NCBI RefSeq assembly: GCF_028743715.1
Contig: NZ_CP117996.1
Coordinates: 2,294,001 to 2,358,000, forward strand
DNA from: Microbacterium sp. Clip185
GTDB taxonomy: Bacteria > Actinomycetota > Actinomycetes > Actinomycetales > Microbacteriaceae
Direction of reading: 5' to 3'
Length of the DNA stretch: 64,000 nucleotides
Shown: one piece after another, positions 33,116 through 42,232 of the stretch
Layout of the letters: each line of letters starts with the position of its first letter
How positions within the stretch are numbered: the first letter of the stretch is position 1
Translations under genes and position numbers: made by a program
Notes under the pieces: generated by a model
The model's input: only the letters and a program-made list of their open reading frames with translations
Told to the model about the DNA's origin: nothing
The model's database searches: none

Positions 33116-34219
33116 GTGGCAACTGTCACGTTCGACAACGCAACGCGTCTGTACCCGGGGGGAACCCGCCCGGCCGTCGACAAGCTCAACCTCGAGGTCG
33201 GAGACGGCGAGTTCCTCGTCCTGGTCGGCCCCTCCGGTTGCGGTAAGTCCACCTCGCTGCGCATGCTCGCCGGCCTCGAAGAGGTCAACTCGGGCAGCAT
33301 CCGCATCGGCGACCGCGACGTCACCGACGTCCCGCCGAAGGACCGCGACATCGCGATGGTGTTCCAGAACTACGCCCTCTACCCCCACATGACGGTCGCC
33401 GAGAACATGGGCTTCGCGCTCAAGATCGCCGGCGTCGGCAAGGAAGAGCGCGCCCAGCGTGTGCTCGAGGCCGCCAAGCTCCTCGACCTCGAGGAGTACC
33501 TGACCCGCAAGCCGAAGGCCCTCTCGGGTGGTCAGCGTCAGCGTGTCGCCATGGGTCGCGCCATCGTGCGTCAGCCCCAGGTGTTCCTCATGGACGAGCC
33601 GCTGTCGAACCTCGACGCCAAGCTCCGCGTGCAGACGCGTACGCAGATCGCGTCGCTGGTGCGTCGCCTCGGCGTCACCACGGTCTACGTCACGCACGAC
33701 CAGACCGAGGCCCTCACCATGGGCGACCGCATCGCCGTGCTGAAGGACGGCCTGCTGCAGCAGGTCGGCACCCCGCGTGACCTGTACGAGAAGCCGAAGA
33801 ACGTCTTCGTCGCCGGCTTCATCGGCTCCCCCGCCATGAACCTCTTCCCGGCCGACCTGGCCGAGGGCGGCGTCCGCTTCGGTGACCTCGTGGTCCCCGT
33901 CGAGGCCGACACCATCGGCAAGGCTCACGGCTCCGAGGTCACCATCGGCGTGCGTCCCGAGGACATCCAGGTCGCTCCCGCCGACGGCAAGGGCCTGTCG
34001 GTCGTCGTCGACCTGATCGAGGAGCTCGGCGCCGACGGCTACCTGTACGGCCACTCCGAGATCAACGGCAAGCGCACCGACATCGTGGCGCGCGTCGACG
34101 GTCGTCGTCACCCGAGCGCCGGCGAGACGGTCATCCTCGCCCCCGTCCCCGGTCACGTGCACGTGTTCGACCTCGAGAGCGGCGAGCGCCTGAACGACAA
34201 GGCGATCGCTTCGGTCTGA
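33116..34219 (+). CDS. ugpC: MsmK/UgpC-type sugar ABC transporter ATPase
   Basis: This 367-residue protein has a GTG start behind GAAGGAGAAG. Walker [10 protein letters not shown], signature LSGGQRQRVAMGRA, Walker B VFLMDEPLSNLDAKLR and the H-switch THDQ are all present. The C-terminal TOBE/MalK regulatory domain (about 235-367) includes GVRPEDIQV. No permease or binding protein is adjacent. This is the usual shared ATPase that serves several carbohydrate importers in Gram-positive bacteria. The symbol follows common annotation. Substrate not determinable. Confidence 0.92.
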   Translation: MATVTFDNATRLYPGGTRPAVDKLNLEVGDGEFLVLVGPSGCGKSTSLRMLAGLEEVNSGSIRIGDRDVTDVPPKDRDIAMVFQNYALYPHMTVAENMGFALKIAGVGKEERAQRVLEAAKLLDLEEYLTRKPKALSGGQRQRVAMGRAIVRQPQVFLMDEPLSNLDAKLRVQTRTQIASLVRRLGVTTVYVTHDQTEALTMGDRIAVLKDGLLQQVGTPRDLYEKPKNVFVAGFIGSPAMNLFPADLAEGGVRFGDLVVPVEADTIGKAHGSEVTIGVRPEDIQVAPADGKGLSVVVDLIEELGADGYLYGHSEINGKRTDIVARVDGRRHPSAGETVILAPVPGHVHVFDLESGERLNDKAIASV

Positions 34220-34232
34220 TCGGAACGACCCC

Positions 34233-34270
34233 CGCGGCGCGGCGGATCCACCCGGATCCGCCGCGCCGCG
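34233..34270 (+). terminator. Strong GC hairpin after the ugpC-type gene
   Basis: A perfect 17-base stem (CGCGGCGCGGCGGATCC at 34233-34249 with 34254-34270) closes on ACCC. No T-run follows. It separates the ATPase gene from the DUF4032 gene. Confidence 0.75.
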
Positions 34271-34289
34271 ACATATGTGGAGGGACACC

Positions 34290-35609
34290 ATGGCGGACTC
34301 GCTGACCATCACGGCCAGTGCGATCGATCCCGCACTCTTGACGCTGCCGTGGAGCACGCCGCTCGCGGACTGGTCCAGCAACGACATCGTGCAACTCCCC
34401 AAAGGTCTCTCGCGCCACCTGGTGCGCTTCTCGACCCTCAGCGGCAAGGTCATCGCCGTCAAGGAGACCACCGGCGAGATGGCGCGGCGCGAGTATGACA
34501 TGCTGGGCAACCTCGCCCGCCTCGACGTCCCCTGCGTCGACCGTTTCGCGGTCATCGACGGGCGGACCGATGCGGCCGGTCATCCCCTGCCCGCGGCGCT
34601 CGTGACCGCCCACCTCAAGTTCTCCCTGCCTTACCGCGCCCTGTTCACCCAGGTGCTGCGCCCCAACACGGCCTCGCGCCTCGTCGACGCGCTCGCCGTG
34701 CTCTTGGTGCGTCTGCACAACGTGGGCTTCTTCTGGGGTGATGTCTCCCTCTCCAACACCCTCTTCCGACGGGATGCGGGAGCTTTCGCCGCCTACCTCG
34801 TCGATGCGGAGACGGGCGAACTGCACGAGAGCGGCCTCACCCCCGGTCAGCGCGAGCACGACCTGGACGTCGCGCGCACGAACATCGCGGGCGAGATCAT
34901 GGACCTCGCCGCCGGCGGACGTCTGGCCGGAGACGTCGACGCGCTCGACATCGCCGACGGCATCGTCTCCTCGTACCGCTCGCTGTGGGCGGCGCTGACC
35001 GACAAGGAGAGCTTCTCCGCGGCGGAGTCGTGGCGCATCACCGAGCGCGTCCAACGGTTGAACGCGCTCGGGTTCGACATCGGTGAGATGTCGATCGACA
35101 CCGCGACCGACGGAGCGCTCGTCTCCATCCAGCCCAAGGTCGTCGACGCCGGGCACCACCAGCGGCGTCTGCTGCGCCTGACCGGTCTCGATGTCGAGGA
35201 GAACCAGGCCCGACGTCTGCTCAACGACCTCGACGAGTTCCGCGCACGCATCTCCCGCGTGGGCTCCGACGAGGAGATGGTCGCCCACGAGTGGCTCACT
35301 CGGAAGTTCGAGCCGGTCGTGAAGGCGATCCCCTTCGATCTGCGCTCCAAGCTGGAGCCCGCTGAGGTGTACCACCAGGTGCTCGAGCACAGCTGGTACA
35401 TGTCGCAGGCGCGCGGCCGCTCCGTGCCGCTCGCGGAGGTTCTGACGAGCTACATCGACGATGTCCTGCGCCACCGCCGTGACGAGGCGACCGTCGTGGG
35501 CCCGCCCACCGAGGCGACGTCCGTCATCCCCGTCCTGCGCGACGACTACGTGCCGCGCGACGCAGACGACGATGACGACGAGGCCATCGACTGGCGCGAT
35601 CTGGTCTGA
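34290..35609 (+). CDS. DUF4032 protein with kinase-like (WaaP/Rio-type) fold
   Basis: This 439-residue protein starts at ATG 34290 behind GGAGGGACACC, in preference to ATG 34275. The N-terminal half looks like a lipopolysaccharide-kinase/Rio-like fold: K in GKVIAVKETTGEMARREYDML, then LHNVGFFWGDVSLSNTLFRRD, where D-x-S-x-x-N resembles the catalytic loop, and AYLVDAETGE resembles the DFG-type metal site. The C-terminal half is DUF4032. The tail is acidic. An actinobacterial phosphotransferase of unknown substrate is plausible. Confidence 0.8.
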   Translation: MADSLTITASAIDPALLTLPWSTPLADWSSNDIVQLPKGLSRHLVRFSTLSGKVIAVKETTGEMARREYDMLGNLARLDVPCVDRFAVIDGRTDAAGHPLPAALVTAHLKFSLPYRALFTQVLRPNTASRLVDALAVLLVRLHNVGFFWGDVSLSNTLFRRDAGAFAAYLVDAETGELHESGLTPGQREHDLDVARTNIAGEIMDLAAGGRLAGDVDALDIADGIVSSYRSLWAALTDKESFSAAESWRITERVQRLNALGFDIGEMSIDTATDGALVSIQPKVVDAGHHQRRLLRLTGLDVEENQARRLLNDLDEFRARISRVGSDEEMVAHEWLTRKFEPVVKAIPFDLRSKLEPAEVYHQVLEHSWYMSQARGRSVPLAEVLTSYIDDVLRHRRDEATVVGPPTEATSVIPVLRDDYVPRDADDDDDEAIDWRDLV

Positions 35610-35646
35610 TCACACGCGGCGGCCCGCCGCATCCGCCCGCTTCGGC

Positions 35647-36288
35647 TCAGTACCCGACGGTGAAGCGCTCCCGCGAATGACGCGGGGTCTCGATCTCGTC
35701 GAGCACGGCGACGGCGAGGTCGGCGCCCGAGATGAAGGACTCGCCGTTCTCATCGACGACGAGCACGTCACCCCCGTCGCGGTATGAGCCGGTGCGCTCC
35801 CCCGGCGCCCAGGCGCCGAAGCCTCCGGCGGGGTGAATGTAGAACCAGTCACGGTCACCGGCGCGCGTCTGCAGGTCCTCGAGGATGCCGATGGCCTCGA
35901 GCGCTTCGGGCTTGTACTCGTCGGCGAAACCGTCAGTCTCGACCAGACGCGGTCCGCCCTCGGCGACGAGACTTCCACCGGCACCGCCGATGACGCCGAT
36001 GCGCACGTCCTCGGGCAGCACAGAAAGCAGCTGCTCGATCGCCGGGCGGAGCGCGCCGAGCATGTCACCGCGCGCGGCCACGGCCGAGACGACCACATCG
36101 ACGCCGACCAGCTCGTTCACCAGCGTCGGGACATCCAGCAGCGTGGCCTCGACATAGGTCGCACCCTCGACCCGTTCGGCGGGAACCGTGCGCGCGACGG
36201 AGAGCACCGTGTGCCCGCGCCGGACCGCCTCTGCGACGATGTGGCTGCCGGCGTATCCGGTTCCCCCGAGAACGGCGATGCGAGACAT
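35647..36288 (-). CDS. NAD(P)-binding oxidoreductase (atypical SDR, NAD(P)H-binding family)
   Basis: This 213-residue protein starts at ATG 36288 (MSRIAVLGGTGYAGSHIVAEA). The N-terminal GGTGYAG is the GxxGxxG dinucleotide-binding motif of the NmrA/BVR-B-like group. GVIGGAGGSL and DWFYIHPAGGFGAW follow. It lacks the classical YxxxK. Members reduce or sense NAD(P)H. The specific reaction is unknown. The gene is 23 bases downstream of rlmB and could be its operon mate. Confidence 0.85.
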   Translation of the reverse strand: MSRIAVLGGTGYAGSHIVAEAVRRGHTVLSVARTVPAERVEGATYVEATLLDVPTLVNELVGVDVVVSAVAARGDMLGALRPAIEQLLSVLPEDVRIGVIGGAGGSLVAEGGPRLVETDGFADEYKPEALEAIGILEDLQTRAGDRDWFYIHPAGGFGAWAPGERTGSYRDGGDVLVVDENGESFISGADLAVAVLDEIETPRHSRERFTVGY

Positions 36289-36311
36289 GGGTGCTCCTTC
36301 GGTCAGGACCA

Positions 36312-37295
36312 TCAGGCCGAACGTAGCGTGGCGACCTGGTAGAGCGCGACGGATGCGGCGATTCCCGCGTTCAGGGACTCGGTCGCGGCGGAGATCGGGA
36401 TCGACACGATCTGGTCGCACGTCTCGGTCACCAGGCGCGAGAGCCCCTTGCCCTCGGAGCCCACGACGATCACGACGGGACGGTCGGCGAGCTGGAGTGC
36501 CGGAAGCGCCACGTCGCCGCCGCCGTCGAGGCCGAGCACGAACACGCCCTGCTTCTTGAACTCCTTGAGCGTCGTCGTGAGGTTCGCCGCCATCGCGACG
36601 GGCAGGCGCGCTGCCGCTCCGGCACTCGTCTTCCACGCCGCGGAGTTGACGCCCGCGCTGCGACGCTGCGGGATGATGAGGCCCTGACCGCCGAACGCCG
36701 CCGTGGAGCGGATGATGGCGCCCAGGTTACGGGGGTCCGTTACACCGTCGAGCGCCACGATCAGCGGCAGCTCATCGCGGTCGATGATCTGCTCGAGCAG
36801 GTCCTGCGGGTGCGCGTACTCGTACGGAGGGACTTTCAGCGCCACACCCTGGTGCACGCCGTCGAAGCCTGCCATGCGGTCCAGCTCCTGCCGCGTGACC
36901 TCGAGCACCGGGATCTCGCGGTGGGTCGCGATCGACAGCATCTCCTTGACGCGGTCGTCCATCTCGACGCGCTGCGCGATGTAGAACGCGGTCGCGGGGA
37001 TACGGGCGCGCAGCGCCTCGAGCACCGAGTTGCGGCCGGTGACGGTCTCCGTGTCGTCGTTCTGCTTCGAGCGCGGCGTGCGGTTCAGACCCGCGACACG
37101 CGGAGCGGACTTGCCCCCGGCCGCGACGAAGCGCTCCTGGGCGGCCTTGCGCTTACCGGCGGGGTGCCAAGCGCGATCCTCCGCCTTGGGGGTCGGACCG
37201 CGACCCTCGAGCGAGCGACGGTTCTTGCCGCCGGTGCCCTTCGTAGGACCCTTCTTCTTGCCGCGTCCGGCTGACGGGTTTCCCGGCTTAGCCAC
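36312..37295 (-). CDS. rlmB: 23S rRNA (guanosine-2'-O-)-methyltransferase RlmB-type
   Basis: This 327-residue protein has a GTG start overlapping the cysS end by eight bases. The N-terminal 75 residues are Lys/Arg/Gly-rich and probably disordered. They are followed by the SpoU substrate domain and a SPOUT knot. Its motifs are DPRNLGAIIRSTAAFG (motif 1), VVGSEGKGLSR (2) and IPISAATESLNAGIAASVALY (3). It methylates 23S rRNA, with SAM bound in the knot. The cysS-rlmB pair is conserved in actinobacteria. Confidence 0.93.
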   Translation of the reverse strand: MAKPGNPSAGRGKKKGPTKGTGGKNRRSLEGRGPTPKAEDRAWHPAGKRKAAQERFVAAGGKSAPRVAGLNRTPRSKQNDDTETVTGRNSVLEALRARIPATAFYIAQRVEMDDRVKEMLSIATHREIPVLEVTRQELDRMAGFDGVHQGVALKVPPYEYAHPQDLLEQIIDRDELPLIVALDGVTDPRNLGAIIRSTAAFGGQGLIIPQRRSAGVNSAAWKTSAGAAARLPVAMAANLTTTLKEFKKQGVFVLGLDGGGDVALPALQLADRPVVIVVGSEGKGLSRLVTETCDQIVSIPISAATESLNAGIAASVALYQVATLRSA

Positions 37296-38691
37296 GTTTC
37301 ACACTCCAATGGGTCCCCTCGGGACCGTCTTCGAGGACGATGCCGGCGGCCGCGATCGCATCGCGCACCCGGTCGGCGCTCGCCCAGTCCTTGTCTGCTC
37401 GCGCCTGGGCGCGTTGGTCGATCATGACGCGAACGAGCGCGTCCAGGGCTCCGGCTTCGGGGCCGTCCACGCTCGTGCGCCACCGCTCGTCGAGCGGGTT
37501 GATGCCGAGGATGTCGGTCATGGCGACGACCTCGGCCGCGCGGCGGCGCGCGCTCTCCGAGTCTCCCTCATCGAGTGCCGCGTTTCCTGCACGCACCGTC
37601 TCGTGCAGCACGCCGAGCGCCTGCGGTACACCGAGGTCGTCGTCCATCGCAGCGGCGAATGCCTCAGGGATCGCGGCCGTCTGCGGCGCTGCTCCCCCGC
37701 GTTCGGCGCGGTCGAGGAACGTCCGGATGCGTTCGACCGCCGCCTCGGCCTCATCGAAGGCCTTGCCGGAGACATCGAGGCTCGATCGGTAGTGCGCGGC
37801 GGCGAGCGCATAGCGCACGACGAGCGGGTCGCGCTCGGCGAGCACGTCGGCCGCAAGGGTGAAGTTGCCGAGCGACTTCGACATCTTCTGGCCGTCGACG
37901 GTCACCAGTCCGTTGTGCACCCAGTACTGCGCGAACGCATCGCCGGCGGCCGTGGACTGTGCCAGCTCGTTCTCGTGGTGCGGAAAGCGCAGGTCGAGGC
38001 CGCCGCCGTGGATATCGAAGTGCGGTCCGAGATAGCGGCGCGACATCGCCGAGCACTCGATGTGCCATCCCGGGCGCCCCTCACCCCAGGGAGACGCCCA
38101 CCGCGCATCCGCCGGCTCGCCGCGCTTCGCACCCTTCCACAGCGCGAAGTCGTGCGGGTCGCGCTTGCCGCGAGGGTCCGCATCCGCCGCCGCTTCCATC
38201 GCGTCGACGTCCTGGTGCGTGAGAGCGCCGTAGGCGGACCAGGACCGCACGTCGAAGTAGACGTCGCCGGAGCCATCGGGGGCCGGGTAGGCGTGGCCGC
38301 GCTCGATGAGCAGCGCGATCAGCTCGATCATCTGCGGAATGGATGCGGTCGCCCGAGGCTCGTACGTCGGCGCGAGGATGCCGACGGCGGAATAGGCCTG
38401 GCTGAACGCGAGCTCCATGCGGTAGGCGAGCGCCCACCACGGCTCGGCGGGCGTTGCATTGGCGAGGACCTTGTCGTCGATGTCGGTGACGTTGCGCACG
38501 AACGTCACCCGACCGAACCGGTGTGCGAGCCAACGCCGCAGCAGATCGAAGCTCAGCGCGGCGCGCACATGGCCGATGTGCGGGCCGGACTGCACCGTCG
38601 GGCCGCAGACGTACATCGTGACGTTGCCGTCCTCCAGGGGCGCGAAGTCGCGCAGCGCCTGCGCCTGGGTGTCATAGAGCCTGACCGTCAC
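37288..38691 (-). CDS. cysS: Cysteinyl-tRNA synthetase
   Basis: This 467-residue class I synthetase has a GTG start. HIGH lies at residues 38-41 (GPHIGHVRA), KMSKS at about 269 (GQKMSKSLGNF), and Zn ligands include C29 and the WHIECSAM cysteine. The C-terminal anticodon-binding DALR region follows. It charges tRNA-Cys. Length is typical. Confidence 0.97.
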   Translation of the reverse strand: MTVRLYDTQAQALRDFAPLEDGNVTMYVCGPTVQSGPHIGHVRAALSFDLLRRWLAHRFGRVTFVRNVTDIDDKVLANATPAEPWWALAYRMELAFSQAYSAVGILAPTYEPRATASIPQMIELIALLIERGHAYPAPDGSGDVYFDVRSWSAYGALTHQDVDAMEAAADADPRGKRDPHDFALWKGAKRGEPADARWASPWGEGRPGWHIECSAMSRRYLGPHFDIHGGGLDLRFPHHENELAQSTAAGDAFAQYWVHNGLVTVDGQKMSKSLGNFTLAADVLAERDPLVVRYALAAAHYRSSLDVSGKAFDEAEAAVERIRTFLDRAERGGAAPQTAAIPEAFAAAMDDDLGVPQALGVLHETVRAGNAALDEGDSESARRRAAEVVAMTDILGINPLDERWRTSVDGPEAGALDALVRVMIDQRAQARADKDWASADRVRDAIAAAGIVLEDGPEGTHWSVKRG

Positions 38692-38754
38692 TCCACCAGC
38701 CTACCGGCGGGGCTGTGTCACCACCCCGACACATGACCGCGGTAGAAAGGACGG

Positions 38755-39672
38755 ATGCTGCCCGTGTTCGCCGTCCTCGCCGCGGCGGTGCTGTTCGGGA
38801 CGACGGGCACCTCGCAGGCCCTGGGCCCCGACGGCACGACCCCTCTCGGAGTGGGTGCCGTGCGTCTTCTCCTGGGCGGCACGGCTCTGGCGGTGATCGG
38901 TTTCGCCCTCGCCCGTCGGAACCGACGCGCGACGGCAGCCGCGCCTCCCCCGCTGACCGCGCGCGCTCTGATCCTCATGGCTCTGACAGGCATCTGCCTC
39001 GCGGCCTACCAACCGCTCTTCTTCCTGGGAACGGCCCGCGGCGGTGTCGCCGTCGGCACCGTCATCGCGCTCGGCTCGGCTCCGGTCATGGCGGGGCTCA
39101 TCGAATGGGCGATCACCCGTCGCCTTCCCCGACCCACGTGGCTCGTGGCGACGGCGCTCGCGACGACCGGGGTCGCACTGTTGGCCTTCGCCGGCGGTGG
39201 CTCCGGTTCGGCGGACCCCCTCGGCGTGATCGGATCAGTGGGCGCGGGGGCCGCGTTCGCCGTCTTCGCCAACGCCCAGCGTCGGCTGATGTCGAGCGGG
39301 TGGGATCCATTCACCGTCGCCGGGGCCATGGGTGCAGGTTCCGCCGTGAGCGCCCTGTTCATGCTCCCGTTCGCCTCGTTCACCTGGCTCGCCGAGCCCA
39401 GCGGCATCGCCGTCGCGCTCTGGCTGGGACTCGCGACGATCGCGATCGCCTACACGCTGTTCACCTGGGGACTGCAGCGCCTCACCGCGGCCACCGCGGC
39501 GACGCTGACCCTCGCCGAGCCCATCACCGCCACCCTGCTGGGGCTCGTCGTGCTCGGGGAGCATCTGGACACCGCCTCCATCGTCGGCATCGCTGTGCTC
39601 ACCGTCGGACTCGTGGTGCTGGCGTGGGGCTCCCGCCGGCGGGATCCCGAACCGTTCCCTCTCGAAGGATGA
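38755..39672 (+). CDS. EamA-family transporter
   Basis: This 305-residue protein starts at ATG 38755 after GAAAGGACGG. It has ten hydrophobic helices in two EamA repeats (ending GSAPVMAGLIEWAI and AEPITATLLGLVVLGE, the family signature P-x-x-A/T). Probable small-metabolite exporter. With the GNAT gene coupled to its 3' end it forms a two-gene plus-strand unit placed between cysS and ispDF, which face the other way. Confidence 0.9.
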   Translation: MLPVFAVLAAAVLFGTTGTSQALGPDGTTPLGVGAVRLLLGGTALAVIGFALARRNRRATAAAPPPLTARALILMALTGICLAAYQPLFFLGTARGGVAVGTVIALGSAPVMAGLIEWAITRRLPRPTWLVATALATTGVALLAFAGGGSGSADPLGVIGSVGAGAAFAVFANAQRRLMSSGWDPFTVAGAMGAGSAVSALFMLPFASFTWLAEPSGIAVALWLGLATIAIAYTLFTWGLQRLTAATAATLTLAEPITATLLGLVVLGEHLDTASIVGIAVLTVGLVVLAWGSRRRDPEPFPLEG

Positions 39673-40133
39673 CCATGCTCGAGTTCCGCATCGACGATCC
39701 GACCCGCGGCGCGCCGCACGAGCTCGTCTCCGCGCACCTGGTCGCGATGCATGCGGGCACCCCCGCCGAAAGCGTGCACGCGCTCGACGCAGCGGGGCTG
39801 AGCGCACCCGAGGTCACCTTCTGGTCAGCGTGGTCCGGGGGTGAGCTGGCGGGCATCGGCGCTCTCAAGCGATGGGGCGACGACCGCGGCGAGCTGAAGT
39901 CCATGCGCGTCGCCGACGCCTTCCGCGGGACGGGCTTCGGGCGCGGCATCCTTCGCCACATCCTCGGCGAAGCGGCAGCGATGGGCCTGACGAGCGTGTG
40001 GCTCGAGACCGGCAGCACGCCGGAGTTCGTGCCCGCGGTACGCCTCTACGAGAGTGAGGGCTTCGTGCGCTGCGGGCCGTTCGCCGACTACCGCGACGAT
40101 CCGCTGTCGCTCTACTTCACGCGGGCGGTCTGA
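39669..40133 (+). CDS. GNAT-family N-acetyltransferase
   Basis: This 154-residue protein starts at ATG 39669 overlapping the EamA stop. A second ATG lies two codons later. The acetyl-CoA pyrophosphate loop reads RGTGFGRGILRHIL (R/Q-x-x-G-x-G/A) at about residue 84. LETGSTPEFVPAVRLYESEGF is the typical motif B. Acceptor unknown. Linkage to an exporter suggests modify-and-export of an amine, which is inference. Confidence 0.9.
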   Translation: MTMLEFRIDDPTRGAPHELVSAHLVAMHAGTPAESVHALDAAGLSAPEVTFWSAWSGGELAGIGALKRWGDDRGELKSMRVADAFRGTGFGRGILRHILGEAAAMGLTSVWLETGSTPEFVPAVRLYESEGFVRCGPFADYRDDPLSLYFTRAV

Positions 40134-40137
40134 CCGG

Positions 40138-41337
40138 TCACTGCGCGGGAAGCAGCATGGCGACCGCGACCGCGAAGACGCCTTCGCCGCGTCCCTCGAA
40201 GCCGAGGCCGTCGGTCGTCGTGGCCGAGACGGACACGGGCGCGTCCAGGGCTTCGCTCAGCACGGCCTCCGCCTCGCGGCGCCGCGCGGCGAATCTCGGG
40301 CGGGTGGTCTGAACCTGCACCGAGACGTTGCCGATCACCCAGCCCGCTTCGCCCACCAGGGCACGGGTGCGAGCGAGGAACGCATCGGCGTGCGCGTTCG
40401 CGTACTCGGGGCGGTCGACGCCGAAATGCGTGCCGATGTCGCCGAGACCCGCCGCCGCCAGCACGGCGTCGACGACGGCGTGAGCGACCGCATCCCCGTC
40501 CGAGTGGCCGGACAGGGCGGGCTCATCCGGCCACCGCAGTCCCGCGAGCCACAGCTCCCCGTCTGCGCCGAACGCGTGCACGTCGGTGCCCACACCCACC
40601 CGCGGCGCAGGCGCCGGTTGCTGGAGTCGCACCGGGTGCTCGGCGACGGGGGCCAGGAGCAATCGTGCGCGTTCGAGGTCGGCGGGATGAGTGATCTTGA
40701 AGCCGAGAGCATCGCCTGCGACCGCCGCGATGCGGTGCCCCGCCGCCGCGACGAGCGCCGCGTCGTCGGTGAACTCGGTGTCGGCCACGGCGTACGCCGC
40801 GCTCAGGACGTCCCGCCGGAATCCTTGCGGGGTCTGCGCCGCACCCAGCTCGGAACGATCGACCACGCCGATGATCTCGTCGCCGTCGACCCGCTTGATC
40901 GTATCGACCACGGGAAGAACCGGGACGGCACCCCATCCGGTGCGTTCGACGGCGTCCACGATCCGGATAAAGACCTCGGGAGATGTCAGCGCACGGGCGG
41001 CATCGTGCACGAGCACGATCTCGATATCGCCCCAGAGCGCTGCGAGCCCCGCGGCGACCGACTTCTGACGAGTGTCCCCACCGGCGACGACGCTCACACG
41101 CTCACGCGCATCGCCCGCTGCGGCGAGTGCCTCCGTCAGCGCCTCGCCGGTGCGGTCCGCGGGGGCGACGACGACCACCTGAGCGTCGAGCGCACTGCGG
41201 AACACGCCGTCGAGGGCATGACGCAGCATCGTGTGTTCGTCGATCCCGACGAAAGCCTTGGGGACGTCCTCACCGAGCCGGGTACCTGACCCGCCGGCGA
41301 CGACCACGACCGCGATACGCGGCACGGGCTGAGGCAC
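40138..41337 (-). CDS. ispDF: Fused IspD/IspF of the MEP isoprenoid pathway
   Basis: This 399-residue protein has a GTG start. The N-terminal cytidylyltransferase half (about 1-230) has AGGSGTRLGEDVPKAFV and VHDAARAL. The C-terminal cyclodiphosphate synthase half (about 240-399) has VGTDVHAFG (D-x-H metal site), GHSDGDAVAHAVVDA and ATTTDGLGFEGRGEGV. Many actinobacteria have separate or fused versions. It carries out two non-adjacent steps of the non-mevalonate pathway. It lies 14 bases after carD. Confidence 0.95.
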   Translation of the reverse strand: MPQPVPRIAVVVVAGGSGTRLGEDVPKAFVGIDEHTMLRHALDGVFRSALDAQVVVVAPADRTGEALTEALAAAGDARERVSVVAGGDTRQKSVAAGLAALWGDIEIVLVHDAARALTSPEVFIRIVDAVERTGWGAVPVLPVVDTIKRVDGDEIIGVVDRSELGAAQTPQGFRRDVLSAAYAVADTEFTDDAALVAAAGHRIAAVAGDALGFKITHPADLERARLLLAPVAEHPVRLQQPAPAPRVGVGTDVHAFGADGELWLAGLRWPDEPALSGHSDGDAVAHAVVDAVLAAAGLGDIGTHFGVDRPEYANAHADAFLARTRALVGEAGWVIGNVSVQVQTTRPRFAARRREAEAVLSEALDAPVSVSATTTDGLGFEGRGEGVFAVAVAMLLPAQ

Positions 41338-41351
41338 GAAAGCGCCCTTCG

Positions 41352-41834
41352 TCAGCTCGCGAGAACCTCTTCGAGCAGCACGCTGGCCTTCTCCTCGTCC
41401 GTCTTCTCAGCGAGCGCGAGCTCGGAGACGAGGATCTGCTTGGCCTTGGCGAGCATGCGCTTCTCACCCGCGGAAAGACCGCGGTCCTGATCGCGGCGCC
41501 ACAGGTCGCGCACGACCTCGCTGACCTTGATCACATCGCCCGAAGCGAGCTTCTCGAGGTTCGCCTTGTAGCGGCGCGACCAGTTGGTCGGCTCCTCGGT
41601 GAAGGGGGCACGCAGCACCTCGAAGACACGCTCGAGACCGTCCTTGCCGATCACGTCGCGCACACCCACGAGGTCGACATTGTCGGCCGGAACCTCGATG
41701 ACCAGATCGCCTTGGGTGACGTTGAGCTTCAAGTACTTCTTGGTCTCGCCCTTGATGACGCGTTCCTTGACCTCGATGATGGTCGCGGCACCGTGGTGCG
41801 GATAGACGACCGTTTCGCCAACCTCAAAAAGCAT
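41352..41834 (-). CDS. carD: CarD transcription factor
   Basis: This 160-residue protein starts at ATG 41834 ([19 protein letters not shown]), eight bases after GAAAGGA. The N-terminal RNA-polymerase-interacting Tudor-like domain and C-terminal helical domain ([35 protein letters not shown]) are intact. CarD stabilises open complexes at rRNA and other promoters and is essential in mycobacteria. carD-ispDF is a conserved operon. Confidence 0.95.
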   Translation of the reverse strand: MLFEVGETVVYPHHGAATIIEVKERVIKGETKKYLKLNVTQGDLVIEVPADNVDLVGVRDVIGKDGLERVFEVLRAPFTEEPTNWSRRYKANLEKLASGDVIKVSEVVRDLWRRDQDRGLSAGEKRMLAKAKQILVSELALAEKTDEEKASVLLEEVLAS

Positions 41835-42232
41835 GGAGTTATGTCCTTTCGGCAACGACCAGGATACCACAGGGCCGAATGCGCTAGGGTTCGCGCCCTC
41901 GCCCCACGCCCCTCATCCCCGCGCCCGCGCCGCCGCGAGCGCCCCCGCGCGCGCCCATTCCCCTCGACGCCCAGTCCCCCTCACCGCCCGAGTTGCGTCG
42001 CATGTGCGCAGATGCCACACCTTTACGCAACGGCGCCTGACATTCACTGGCGCGGATGCGGAGAAGTGTGGCGTCGTTGGGGGCACGCCGCGCTCCGGCG
42101 CGTCTCGACGTGCGCCGTTCGCTCGTCGAGCGTGCTCCCGGCGCCCGGCCGACCGAGCGAGCGCCGCGGCACAGGAGAGGCCGGCGGTACCCCGTAGAAT
42201 GCTGGAGAAGCCGTCTGCAACCGGGAGGAACC
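41835..42232. other. 398-base intergenic region with palindromic repeats
   Basis: No gene is supported here. 41900-41990 is C-rich low-complexity sequence. At 41992-42072 there are nested imperfect inverted repeats: GTTGCGT (41992-41998) with ACGCAAC (42025-42031), and GCCACACCTTTACGC (42014-42028) with an imperfect complement at 42058-42072. TAGAAT at 42195-42200 is a likely -10 for the lipoprotein gene. Confidence 0.5.

Noticed and set aside
38715..39668. N-terminal extension of the GNAT protein through the EamA gene
   Set aside because: Shifted-frame translation of a membrane-protein gene. The acetyltransferase fold begins at about 39669.
42056..42232. N-terminal extension of the lipoprotein
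   Set aside because: Arg-rich leader without a start signal. The signal peptide with lipobox begins at GTG 42233.
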